A stretch of 64,000 nucleotides of DNA, taken from NCBI RefSeq assembly GCF_900094575.1, contig NZ_FMAE01000010.1, forward strand, positions 1 to 64,000. The letters run 5' to 3'. Made by a program: the position numbers and the translations under genes. Origin of the DNA: Bradyrhizobium yuanmingense (GTDB lineage Bacteria; Pseudomonadota; Alphaproteobacteria; Rhizobiales; Xanthobacteraceae). The notes below the pieces were generated by a model, which saw nothing but the letters and a program-made list of their open reading frames with translations, made no database searches and was not told the origin of the DNA. This document shows positions 34,151-41,940 of this stretch, piece by piece (within the stretch, counting starts at the first letter, position 1; each line of letters begins with the position of its first letter).

Positions 34151-34984
34151 CTAGTGCGAGATCATAACCCAGCATGGTGGCTGGCCAATGACGGTCTTTG
34201 TCACACCGCCCCACACGATCTCGTTCAGGCGCGAATGATGATAGGCACCCATCACGATGGCATCGATGCCATGGGAATTCGCCCAGCTTCCCAATACTTT
34301 GCCGGTCGAGCTGCCGCCCCCCTTCGTGGTTTCGAACGAGGCAAAGACGCCATGTTCCCGCAAATGGTCGACGAGTGCCGTTCCGGACTGGAGGACCGCG
34401 TCCGTCTTGTCCTGCGCCACGGTCAGCACACGCACCGAACTGGCAGCCTGAAGAACAGGCAACGCATCGCCGACCGCGCGCGCGGCCCGTGCAGAATGAT
34501 CCCAGGCAATCATAACGTTCTCGAACTCGGGCCGAAGCTCGTCGGCGCGATGTTCGGGACAGAGCAGAAGGGGCCGTCCGGATTCGAACAACAGCGCCTC
34601 CACGATGGTCTCCGTTCGACTGTCGTGCGGCTTCACGGGAACCAGCGTGAGGTCGCTGAAGCGGGCGTGCTCGGCCAGGATCGCTCCGATCTGATCCGCA
34701 GGCACCTTGCCCGACCGGCTTTGGGAGCGGACGTTGGCGCGCGAAGCCGCATCGGTGAAGGCATTCAGCAGTTGCTGCGTGTCGCTCGGCTCGAGGCTGG
34801 CCTGCGCCAATTCGCGATCGTCAGGCAGCATCACCCTCGGTCGCTCGAAAACATCTTCCTCGAGCGCGAGCGCAGTGATCCTGGCGCCGAGATCGGCGGC
34901 CACGGCAACGCATTTCTCGATCGCAACCAGGGCCGGCCCACGCGGCCGGCCGACGAGGGGCAGAAACACATCCTTGATGGGCAT
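34151..34984 (-). CDS. Universal stress protein, tandem UspA domains
   Basis: A 277-residue Usp with the start MPIKDVFLPLVGRPRG and GGAG before ATG 34984. The N-terminal half is a degenerate Usp domain. The C-terminal half has the ATP-binding loop VMGAYHHSRLNEIVWGGVTKTV (G-x2-G-like...G(S/T) pattern). A TTGATCCTCGTCAA box is centred 53 bp upstream. Usp genes of this type are classical members of anaerobic FixK/Anr regulons. Confidence 0.9.
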   Translation of the reverse strand: MPIKDVFLPLVGRPRGPALVAIEKCVAVAADLGARITALALEEDVFERPRVMLPDDRELAQASLEPSDTQQLLNAFTDAASRANVRSQSRSGKVPADQIGAILAEHARFSDLTLVPVKPHDSRTETIVEALLFESGRPLLLCPEHRADELRPEFENVMIAWDHSARAARAVGDALPVLQAASSVRVLTVAQDKTDAVLQSGTALVDHLREHGVFASFETTKGGGSSTGKVLGSWANSHGIDAIVMGAYHHSRLNEIVWGGVTKTVIGQPPCWVMISH

Positions 34985-35030
34985 CGGAATTCTCCTGAGC
35001 CACCATATAGGCTGGTTGTCGTCGAGGCCC

Positions 35031-35044
35031 TTGATCCTCGTCAA
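35031..35044. promoter_or_regulatory. FNR/FixK box upstream of the universal stress gene
   Basis: TTGATCCTCGTCAA, consensus at both half-sites, centred 53 bp upstream of the leftward Usp start. Confidence 0.8.
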
Positions 35045-35083
35045 CCGCAGGAACCTCCGTCCGATCAGCCGGGGGAACATGCG

Positions 35084-35097
35084 TTGACTGGCGTCAA
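35084..35097. promoter_or_regulatory. FNR/FixK box upstream of the alcohol dehydrogenase operon
   Basis: TTGACTGGCGTCAA has exactly symmetrical half-sites (TTGAC/GTCAA) and is centred about 68 bp upstream of the rightward ADH start. Together with the box at 35031 it makes a two-box divergent promoter. Confidence 0.8.
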
Positions 35098-35158
35098 GGA
35101 CTGGCCACCTCTTCATTCTATGGATAGTTCAGTCGGAGCGGTTCGCCCGGAGACAGAT

Positions 35159-36142
35159 ATGCGTGCGATGGTGTTGCCGGCCCCGCGAGCGCGGCTCCGG
35201 ATGGAGGAGCGGCCCGACCCGATGCCGGGCGAGGGTCAGATCCGGCTGAAGATCAGCGCCTGCGGCGTGTGCCGGACCGATCTTCATCTCGTCGACGCCG
35301 AGCTGCCCGGCATCCGCTACCCGATCGTGCCTGGCCACGAGATCGTCGGCCGGGTCGACCTCGTCGGTGCGAAGGTGACGACACATGCGCCTGGTGACCG
35401 CGTCGGCATTCCCTGGCTCGGCTTCACCTGCGGAAAATGCCGCTTCTGCCGCGAGGGTATGGAAAACCTCTGTGATGCACCGCTGTTCACCGGCTACACG
35501 CGCGACGGCGGCTACGCGACCCACACCATCGCCGATGCACGTTACGCTTTTCCGCTCGGCGAGGCCGGCAGCGACGTCGAGATTGCGCCTCTGCTGTGCG
35601 CGGGGCTGATCGGCTGGCGCTCGCTGGTGCTGGCCGGCCCCGCCGAGAGACTCGGCCTCTATGGCTTCGGCGCGGCCGGCCACATCATTGCGCAAGTCGC
35701 GGTTTGGCAGGGACGCTCCGTCCATGCATTCACGCGCCCTGGCGATGCCGCTGCACAAGACCTTGCACGTCGTCTCGGCGCTGTCTGGGCGGGGTCATCG
35801 GACCAGATGCCCGACGAGCCGCTCGACGCTGCGATCATCTACGCACCGGTCGGCGAGCTGGTGCCGGCGGCGTTGCGCGCCGTGCGCAAAGGCGGCCGCG
35901 TCGTCTGCGCCGGCATCCACATGAGCGACATTCCAAGCTTTCCGTATGATCTGCTGTGGCAGGAACGGCAGCTGGTCTCGGTCGCCAATCTGACCCGGCA
36001 GGACGGCCTCGATTTTCTCAAGGTCGTCCCGCAAGCCGGCGTGCGCACCGAGACAACGGCGTTTCCGCTTCATCAGGCCAACGAGGTCCTGACCATGCTG
36101 CGCAATGGCCAGATCCTCGGCGCGGCCGTGCTCACGCCCTGA
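35159..36142 (+). CDS. Zinc-dependent alcohol dehydrogenase
   Basis: A 327-residue medium-chain dehydrogenase. It has catalytic-zinc residues in ACGVCRTDLH (C38) and VPGHEIVG (H60, E61), the structural-zinc cluster CGKCRFCREGMENLC (C91, C94, C97, C105) and the NAD-binding turn GLYGFGAAGHI. GGAG precedes ATG 35159; an in-frame ATG at 35120 lacks such a site. It is likely to reduce or oxidise aldehydes/alcohols formed under oxygen limitation. It is first of a three-gene chain; its TGA overlaps the next ATG (TGATG). Confidence 0.93.
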   Translation: MRAMVLPAPRARLRMEERPDPMPGEGQIRLKISACGVCRTDLHLVDAELPGIRYPIVPGHEIVGRVDLVGAKVTTHAPGDRVGIPWLGFTCGKCRFCREGMENLCDAPLFTGYTRDGGYATHTIADARYAFPLGEAGSDVEIAPLLCAGLIGWRSLVLAGPAERLGLYGFGAAGHIIAQVAVWQGRSVHAFTRPGDAAAQDLARRLGAVWAGSSDQMPDEPLDAAIIYAPVGELVPAALRAVRKGGRVVCAGIHMSDIPSFPYDLLWQERQLVSVANLTRQDGLDFLKVVPQAGVRTETTAFPLHQANEVLTMLRNGQILGAAVLTP

Positions 36143-37704
36143 TGGTGCTTGCCATGTCCGCTTCGATGAAGGATGACACGGCGGCTCAGGAGCGCATCTT
36201 TCGGATGCTGACCGACCATCCCGGCGTGATGCGCATCGACACGCATGCTGCCTCAGTGTTCCTGGACGCAAGGCGCGCGCTGAAGATCAAGCGTGCCGTC
36301 CAATTTCCCTTCCTCGACTATTCGACGCTCGAAAAGCGCAAGGCGGCCTGCGAGGAGGAGATCCGGGTCAACCGGCCGCTGGCGCCGCAGATCTATCATG
36401 GCGTCGTGGCGATCACGGAAGAGCCGGATGGGTCGGTGAAGGTCGCGGGCGCCGGCCGGCCGATCGAGTATGCGGTCGAGATGTCGCGCTTCGACGAAAG
36501 CAGGACGTTGGATCATCTGGCCGAGGCCGGCCCGCTGGACGCGAAGCTTGCCTCGGCCACCGCCGACGCCATCGCGGCTTCGCACGCGACGGCGACACAC
36601 GCCGACGGAAAAGCATGGGTCTCCTCCATCCCGGCCCTGATCGACGGCAACACGAACGGTCTGCGGGCCGGCGGACACTTCAGCGCAGACGAGATCGAGC
36701 AACTCGGGAACGCTTCGCATGCGGCCTATCTGCGTATTCGCCCCCTGCTCGCAGAGCGCGGCCGCCGGGGCTTTGTGCGCCGCTGCCATGGCGATCTGCA
36801 TCTGGCAAACATCGTCATGATCGATGATCGGCCCGTGCTGTTCGACGCGATCGAGTTCGACGCGCAGATGGCGACGGTCGACGTGCTCTACGATCTCGCA
36901 TTCACGCTGATGGACCTGTTGCAGCACCATCAGCCGGGCGCGGCAAACATGGTGCTGAACCGCTATCTCGCCGCGACGCCGGCCGACAATCTCGACGCGC
37001 TCTCGGCCTTGCCGCTGTTCATGTCCATCCGGGCGGCGATCCGCGCGCAGGTGACCTTGGCGCGACTGAAGCCGCCGCACTCCGGTGATCCCGGCATTGT
37101 CGACCAGGCACGGCGTTATTTCGACCTCGCCGGGACGCTGATCCGCCCTCCTGCTCCGCGTCTGATTGCGGTCGGCGGACTGTCCGGCACCGGAAAGACC
37201 GCCTTGGCGCACGCGCTCGCGCCGGTCGTGGCACCGGAGCCGGGCGCCGTCGTGCTGCGCAGCGATCTCGTCCGCAAGCAGATGTTCGCCGTCGAGGACA
37301 CCCATCGCCTGCCACCTTCAGCCTATAAGCCGGAGGTCACGGCCCGCGTCTACGACACGCTGGTGCAACAGGCCCGGCGGGTGCTGGCGCAGGGCCATTC
37401 GGCGATCGTCGACGGCGTATTCGCGCGCGAGGACGAACGCGATGCGATCGCGGCGCTGGCGCGCAAGTGCAACGTGACGTTGAATGGGCTGTTCCTGGTC
37501 GCAGACCTTGCGACCCGGCAGGCGCGCATCGGCAGCCGCCAAGGAGACGCATCGGACGCCACGCCCGAGGTTGCCGCGCTGCAAGAGCACTATAATATCG
37601 GCCATGTCGGCTGGGCGACCATCGATGCATCCGGGACACAAGAGCAGACGCTTCAGAACTGCCGGAACGTCATCGCCGAGGGGGAAACAAGGCAATCAGA
37701 CTGA
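36142..37704 (+). CDS. Fused aminoglycoside-phosphotransferase-like kinase and P-loop ATPase
   Basis: A 520-residue protein. Residues to about 320 are APH/choline-kinase-like with the catalytic loop RRCHGDLHLANIVMI (near residue 216) and metal-binding FDAIEFD. Residues from about 340 form an AAA/zeta-toxin-like kinase domain with Walker A GGLSGTGKTALA (about 345) and HSAIVDGVFARE. This two-kinase fusion is widespread in proteobacteria but its substrate is unknown; antibiotic resistance is not implied. The start is coupled to the ADH stop (TGATG), with an internal ATG at 36154 possible. The stop likewise overlaps the CHAD start (TGATG). Confidence 0.88.
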   Translation: MVLAMSASMKDDTAAQERIFRMLTDHPGVMRIDTHAASVFLDARRALKIKRAVQFPFLDYSTLEKRKAACEEEIRVNRPLAPQIYHGVVAITEEPDGSVKVAGAGRPIEYAVEMSRFDESRTLDHLAEAGPLDAKLASATADAIAASHATATHADGKAWVSSIPALIDGNTNGLRAGGHFSADEIEQLGNASHAAYLRIRPLLAERGRRGFVRRCHGDLHLANIVMIDDRPVLFDAIEFDAQMATVDVLYDLAFTLMDLLQHHQPGAANMVLNRYLAATPADNLDALSALPLFMSIRAAIRAQVTLARLKPPHSGDPGIVDQARRYFDLAGTLIRPPAPRLIAVGGLSGTGKTALAHALAPVVAPEPGAVVLRSDLVRKQMFAVEDTHRLPPSAYKPEVTARVYDTLVQQARRVLAQGHSAIVDGVFAREDERDAIAALARKCNVTLNGLFLVADLATRQARIGSRQGDASDATPEVAALQEHYNIGHVGWATIDASGTQEQTLQNCRNVIAEGETRQSD

Positions 37705-38690
37705 TGCGGGCAAGGAAGTCGCGACCCACCACGCGCTCGACGGCAAATACGCATGCCAAGCCGGCAACGCGGCACAATGCGCTGCCCGCCCGCCTCAGCC
37801 CCGGCATGGCCTGCGACACGGCCTTCCGCATCATCGCCCGCCGACACCTCGGCGCGGTGACCGCTCAGCACGACGCCACCTGCCGCGGCGATCCGGATGC
37901 GCTGCACCAGATCCGGATCGCACTGACTCATCTGCGGACTGCCATCCGCTTCTTCTCGCCGATGGTCGACGATGCGCTGCGGCCGGATGTCTGGGCCGAA
38001 CTGAAATGGCTGAACAGTCAGCTCGGCATGGTGCGGGACCTCGACGTGGCCATCGAGCGGATCGTCGCAGAGAGTAGCGACGAGCTCGCCGTGGTCGCCG
38101 AGCTTCAGCGCTGGGACGAGAAGCGCGCGGAGAGCCATCGGCTGCTGGCACGTGCGCTGCAATCGGCGCGGTATCGCCGCCTGGTCGAGCAAACCTCAAC
38201 GTGGATCGAAAGCGGCCCCTGGTCGACCCGCCGCAGCAAGGAAGCGATCCGGTTGCGCCGCCGCACCCTCGCCGACCATGCGACGGAGCGGCTGACCGAA
38301 TGGGAGACGACGCTGCTCAAGAAGGCCCGGAAGCTGAAGAAGCTCGACGTCGAGAAACGTCACAAGCTGCGGCTGCTCAACAAGCGGATGACCTATTCGG
38401 TCGAGTCGCTTGCGGATCTGTTCGCCGATGGGGTGGCGACGAAACAGAAGTCCATCCTTAAGCAATTGCGCAAGGCACAACGCTCGCTCGGTCAATTGAA
38501 CGACGATGCACGCGGACAAGCGCTGGCGGCGTCATTGAATGGCGCCGGAATCGAGGCCAGCAATCGCTTCCTGGATCGCAAGCGCGAAAAGAAGCTGTTG
38601 CGGAAGGCCTCGACGGCCTACCGGAAACTGGACAAGGCCAAACCGTTCCGCTCCTCGGATCTCGCGCCGAGTTCGGAGCCGGAGACTTAG
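37704..38690 (+). CDS. CHAD domain protein
   Basis: A 328-residue helical protein rich in His, Arg and Lys. The N-terminal CHAD signature is ALHQIRIALTHLRTAIRFFSPMV with RDLDVAIERI, and a second half-repeat is HKLRLLNKRMTYSVESLADLF with LRKAQRSLGQLNDDARGQALA. CHAD domains bind inorganic polyphosphate and target polyphosphate granules in other bacteria. It is translationally coupled to the kinase gene and meets the PHA synthase gene head-on with a 4-bp overlap. This hints at a common theme of storage polymers under oxygen limitation. Confidence 0.9.
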   Translation: MRARKSRPTTRSTANTHAKPATRHNALPARLSPGMACDTAFRIIARRHLGAVTAQHDATCRGDPDALHQIRIALTHLRTAIRFFSPMVDDALRPDVWAELKWLNSQLGMVRDLDVAIERIVAESSDELAVVAELQRWDEKRAESHRLLARALQSARYRRLVEQTSTWIESGPWSTRRSKEAIRLRRRTLADHATERLTEWETTLLKKARKLKKLDVEKRHKLRLLNKRMTYSVESLADLFADGVATKQKSILKQLRKAQRSLGQLNDDARGQALAASLNGAGIEASNRFLDRKREKKLLRKASTAYRKLDKAKPFRSSDLAPSSEPET

Positions 38691-40513
38691 GTGTGGACGT
38701 AGTCCCCCGGCGCATCGGGCAGGCCGAGGGCGTCGCCAAGTCCGATCTGCGGCGGAGCGCAGAGCGTACCGGAGCGTGCTGCCAGCCAATTGGTCCATTC
38801 CGGCCACCACGAGCCTTCAATGCGCGGAGCCAGCTTCAGCCATTCGTCGGCACCAACATAAGGCGCATCGGCAGCCCTGGTCAGCACCTGATAGAAGTGG
38901 CCGGGCTCCTCTGGAGGCGCCACGACACCGGCATTGTGACCGCCGCTGGTCAACAGGAACGTCACGTCGGCATCGACCTGATAATGGATCTTGTAGACGG
39001 ATCGCCAGGGCGCCACGTGATCGGCGAGCGTGCCGACCACGAACATCGGGGTGTGAATGTCGGACAGCGAGACGCTCCGGCATTCGACCCGATAGCGACC
39101 TTCCGCCAGATCGTCGTTCAGGAACAGCTTGCGCAGATACTCCGAGTGCATGCGATAGGGTAGCCGCGTGGCGTCGGCATTCCAGGCCATCAGGTCGCTC
39201 GGTGGCGACCCGTCGCCCATCAGATAGTCACGCGAGAGCCGCGACCAGATCAGCTCGTTGGAGCGCAGCAGCTGGAACGCGCCCGCCATCTGTGTGGTGT
39301 CGAGGTAGCCGCGCTGCCACATCATGTCTTCGAGGAAGGCAACCTGGCTCTCGTTGATGAACAGCGTCAATTCGCCGGCCTCGGTGAAATCGGTTTGCGC
39401 CGCGAGAAGCGTGACGGTGCCGAAACGGCTGTCGCCGTCCCGGGCCATGGCCGCCGCGGCGATCGACAGCAACGTCCCGCCAAGGCAATAGCCGAGCGCA
39501 TGGATCTTCCGGCCCGGCAGGATCTGGCCGATCGTGTCCAGTGCCGCCATCACGCCCAGCTTGCGGTAGTCGTCGAAGGCAACATCCCGATCGTTCGCGT
39601 CCGGATTGCGCCAGGAGATCGCGAAGACGGTGAAGCCCTGAGCGGTCAGGTATCTCACCAGGGAATTCTGCGGCGACAGATCGAGGATGTAGTACTTCAT
39701 GATCCAGGCCGGCACGATCAGAATCGGCTCCGGCCGCACCTGCGCAGTCGTCGGATGGTACTGGATCAGCTCGATCAGGCTGTTGCGGTAGACGACCTTG
39801 CCGGGCGAAGCCGCCACCGTCTTGCCGACGACGAACTGATCCTCGCCGGCCAGCTTCGAGCCGGAGAGCAGGCGCATCAGGTCGCTGCACCAGTTCTGCC
39901 AGCCGAACACGAAGTTCTCGCCGCCGCTCTGGAACGCTTTTTCCAGCACCTGCGGATTGGTAGCCGCGAAGTTCGAGGGCGCCAGCATGTCGAGCATCTG
40001 GCGCATCGAGAACTCGACGATGCCCTCATTTGCGTGCGACACGCCGCGTATGCCGGTCGTGGCATCGTGCCACCAGCGCTCGGTGAGCAGAAACGCCTGC
40101 GCAAGCAGATTGAACGGCGCGGCTTCCCATTGCCGGTCCTTGAAGCGGCGATCCCGCGCCTGCGGCCGAATGACGGACCATGGTTCTTTGGATGTCGCGT
40201 GAGCGGCAGCTTCCAGGAAGCGGCCTGAGTCGCGGAAGATATTGCGGAAGAGCTCCATCTGGTGCTGAGGCGCCGCCGCAAGATGCGCGCCCCAGTCGAG
40301 CCAGGCGAGCGACAAGGCAACAGGCGAGATTCCGCCCGTGAACCGCGCCAGCATGGCATGAAACGCGCGATCGAGTGGATACGAATCCGTTGTTTGCGGG
40401 CAAGTGCAGTCAGCCGGCGTGCCTGCGACCCTTTCGGAAATCCCGGCAGCCGGCCTGGTAGCGGGAGCTTGCAGCGGCGCTTCGGCCCGTGGGAAGATCT
40501 TCACGACGCTCAT
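38687..40513 (-). CDS. phaC: Polyhydroxyalkanoate synthase, class I/PhaC type
   Basis: A 608-residue PhaC. The N-terminal PhaC domain (about 90-260: NIFRDSGRFLEAAAHATSKE, FNLLAQAFLLTERWWHDAT) is followed by the alpha/beta hydrolase core. The lipase-box-like GYCLGG carries the nucleophile Cys343. The other catalytic residues are Asp498 (VGTLADHVAPW) and His526 (LTSGGHNAG). It polymerises (R)-3-hydroxyacyl-CoA into PHA granules. An FNR-like TTGAGCTGCATCAA lies about 74 bp upstream. No phaA, phaB or phasin gene is adjacent, so this is likely an additional, oxygen-regulated synthase. Confidence 0.92.
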   Translation of the reverse strand: MSVVKIFPRAEAPLQAPATRPAAGISERVAGTPADCTCPQTTDSYPLDRAFHAMLARFTGGISPVALSLAWLDWGAHLAAAPQHQMELFRNIFRDSGRFLEAAAHATSKEPWSVIRPQARDRRFKDRQWEAAPFNLLAQAFLLTERWWHDATTGIRGVSHANEGIVEFSMRQMLDMLAPSNFAATNPQVLEKAFQSGGENFVFGWQNWCSDLMRLLSGSKLAGEDQFVVGKTVAASPGKVVYRNSLIELIQYHPTTAQVRPEPILIVPAWIMKYYILDLSPQNSLVRYLTAQGFTVFAISWRNPDANDRDVAFDDYRKLGVMAALDTIGQILPGRKIHALGYCLGGTLLSIAAAAMARDGDSRFGTVTLLAAQTDFTEAGELTLFINESQVAFLEDMMWQRGYLDTTQMAGAFQLLRSNELIWSRLSRDYLMGDGSPPSDLMAWNADATRLPYRMHSEYLRKLFLNDDLAEGRYRVECRSVSLSDIHTPMFVVGTLADHVAPWRSVYKIHYQVDADVTFLLTSGGHNAGVVAPPEEPGHFYQVLTRAADAPYVGADEWLKLAPRIEGSWWPEWTNWLAARSGTLCAPPQIGLGDALGLPDAPGDYVHT

Positions 40514-40580
40514 GGCTCATTGTTCCTGCGGGCTTCTGTTCTACGCCTGCGGCAGGATATGGCGACGCTTCCGGTGCGCG

Positions 40581-40594
40581 TTGAGCTGCATCAA
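40581..40594. promoter_or_regulatory. FNR/FixK-like box upstream of phaC
   Basis: TTGAGCTGCATCAA, one mismatch from TTGAY-N4-RTCAA, centred 74 bp upstream of the leftward phaC start. Confidence 0.55.
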
Positions 40595-40641
40595 ATCGCG
40601 GCACGGATCAAAATCGGTCAATCAAGGCAAGCTTTCTCCGC

Positions 40642-40655
40642 TTGACCTGAGTCAA
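40642..40655. promoter_or_regulatory. FNR/FixK box upstream of the CBS-BON gene
   Basis: TTGACCTGAGTCAA has fully symmetrical half-sites and is centred 71 bp upstream of the rightward start at 40720. Confidence 0.8.
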
Positions 40656-40719
40656 ACCGCACCCCGATGGATTCACTAGGCTTTGTCCATTGAAATTGAC
40701 ATGCCAGCGGAGTTTGTCC

Positions 40720-41448
40720 ATGCGCGCCCACCAGATCATGACCCGGTCGGTCATCTCGGTTACCCCCGACACCAGCATCGTCGAGGCGGCCAACATCATG
40801 CTGAAGCGACATGTGAGCGGCCTCACGGTGGTCGACGCTACCGGCAAGCTGGTGGGCGTGGTGTCGGAAGGAGATTTCATCCGCCGCAGCGAGATCGGCA
40901 CCGGGCGCAAGCGCGGGCGCTGGCTGCGGTTCATCCTCGGTCCGGGCAAATCCGCCAGCGACTTCGTCCATGAGCACGGCCGCAAGGTCTCGGAAGTGAT
41001 GACCGACCTGCCCGTGACCATCACCGAGGATATGGCGCTTGCGGAGATCGTCGATCTCATGGAGCGGAACAACGTCAAGCGGCTGCCGGTGGTGCGCGGC
41101 GACAAGGTCGTCGGAATCGTGTCCCGCGCCAACCTGTTACAGGCCGTGGCCGGGCTCGCCCGCGAAGTGCCGGATCCGACCGCGGACGACGACCACATTC
41201 GCAGCCGCATCATCGACACCATGGAGAAGAACGACTGGTGCCCGTTCGGGCTGAACGTCATCGTGCGCGACGGTATCGTTCATCTCAGCGGCGTCATCAC
41301 CGAAGAGCGCGCTCGGCAAGCCGCGATCGTCGCCGCGGAGAACGTCGAGGGCGTAAAGAAGGTGCACGATCATCTCTGCTGGGTCGACACCATATCCGGC
41401 GTCTACCTCAACTCGCCCGAAGACGACGAGCTCGCCAAAGCGAGCTGA
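40720..41448 (+). CDS. CBS-pair and BON domain protein
   Basis: A 242-residue cytosolic protein. Two CBS motifs form a Bateman module (MTRSVISVTPDTSIVEAANIM ... LVGVVSEGDFIRRSE; MTDLPVTITEDMALAEIVDLM ... VVGIVSRANLLQAV). A C-terminal BON domain follows (about residues 160-235, NVIVRDGIVHLSGVITEERARQAA). GGAG stands 8 bp before ATG 40720; a longer start at 40690 is possible. Adenylate sensing by the CBS pair is family knowledge. The gene fits an energy-stress regulon through its FNR box. Confidence 0.9.
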   Translation: MRAHQIMTRSVISVTPDTSIVEAANIMLKRHVSGLTVVDATGKLVGVVSEGDFIRRSEIGTGRKRGRWLRFILGPGKSASDFVHEHGRKVSEVMTDLPVTITEDMALAEIVDLMERNNVKRLPVVRGDKVVGIVSRANLLQAVAGLAREVPDPTADDDHIRSRIIDTMEKNDWCPFGLNVIVRDGIVHLSGVITEERARQAAIVAAENVEGVKKVHDHLCWVDTISGVYLNSPEDDELAKAS

Positions 41449-41460
41449 TCGCCGCGGAGT

Positions 41461-41925
41461 TCAGCTCGGAATGACGGCGGTGGCTTCGATCTCGACGCGC
41501 GCCGCCTTCTCGACGAGGCGGACGACCTGTACCAGGGCCATCGCTGGATAGTGCGTTCCGAAGACGCCGCGGTAGATCCTGCCGAGCTCCTTCAGATTGG
41601 CCAGATACTCGTCCATGTCGACGACGTACCAGGTCAGGCGCACGAGGTGCTCGGGCCGGGCACCGGCCTCGGCCAGGATCGCTGCGATGTTGTCCAGGGT
41701 CTGGCGCACCTGCGCGACGAAGCCATCGGCGAGACGCTCCTCGGCGTCCCAGCCGATCACCCCGCCGGTGACGACGATGCGTCCTTCGGCAGCCATGCCG
41801 TTGGCATAGCCCTTCGGCAGCGGCCAGCCTGACGGCTGCAGGATCTGCGCCTTGGTGCGCGTTCCATCCTCGGCTGCGGTCGGCAGGACCGCGAGTTGCG
41901 GGCTTTTCGGCGTCGTCACAGACAA
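41461..41925 (-). CDS. ridA: RidA/YjgF family protein
   Basis: A 154-residue Rid-family protein, trimeric enamine/imine deaminases. Recognisable segments are ILQPSGWPLPKGYANGM, GRIVVTGGVIGWD, VRQTLDNIAAILAEAGARPEHLVRLTWYVVDMDEY and the C-terminal ARVEIEATAVI. The family's usual substrate-binding arginine (near ..S.R near the C-terminal half) is not clear here, so true RidA activity is uncertain. TTG 41925 has AGGA 7 bp upstream; a GTG at 41919 is an alternative. It follows the CoA ligase gene closely and may remove reactive imines formed in aminobenzoate breakdown. Confidence 0.88.
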   Translation of the reverse strand: MSVTTPKSPQLAVLPTAAEDGTRTKAQILQPSGWPLPKGYANGMAAEGRIVVTGGVIGWDAEERLADGFVAQVRQTLDNIAAILAEAGARPEHLVRLTWYVVDMDEYLANLKELGRIYRGVFGTHYPAMALVQVVRLVEKAARVEIEATAVIPS

Positions 41926-41940
41926 TTCTCTATCCTTCTC

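Noticed and set aside
36142..37704. Aminoglycoside resistance gene.
   Set aside because: Only the general kinase loop is shared. The fused P-loop kinase domain and operon context point to a housekeeping or stress role.
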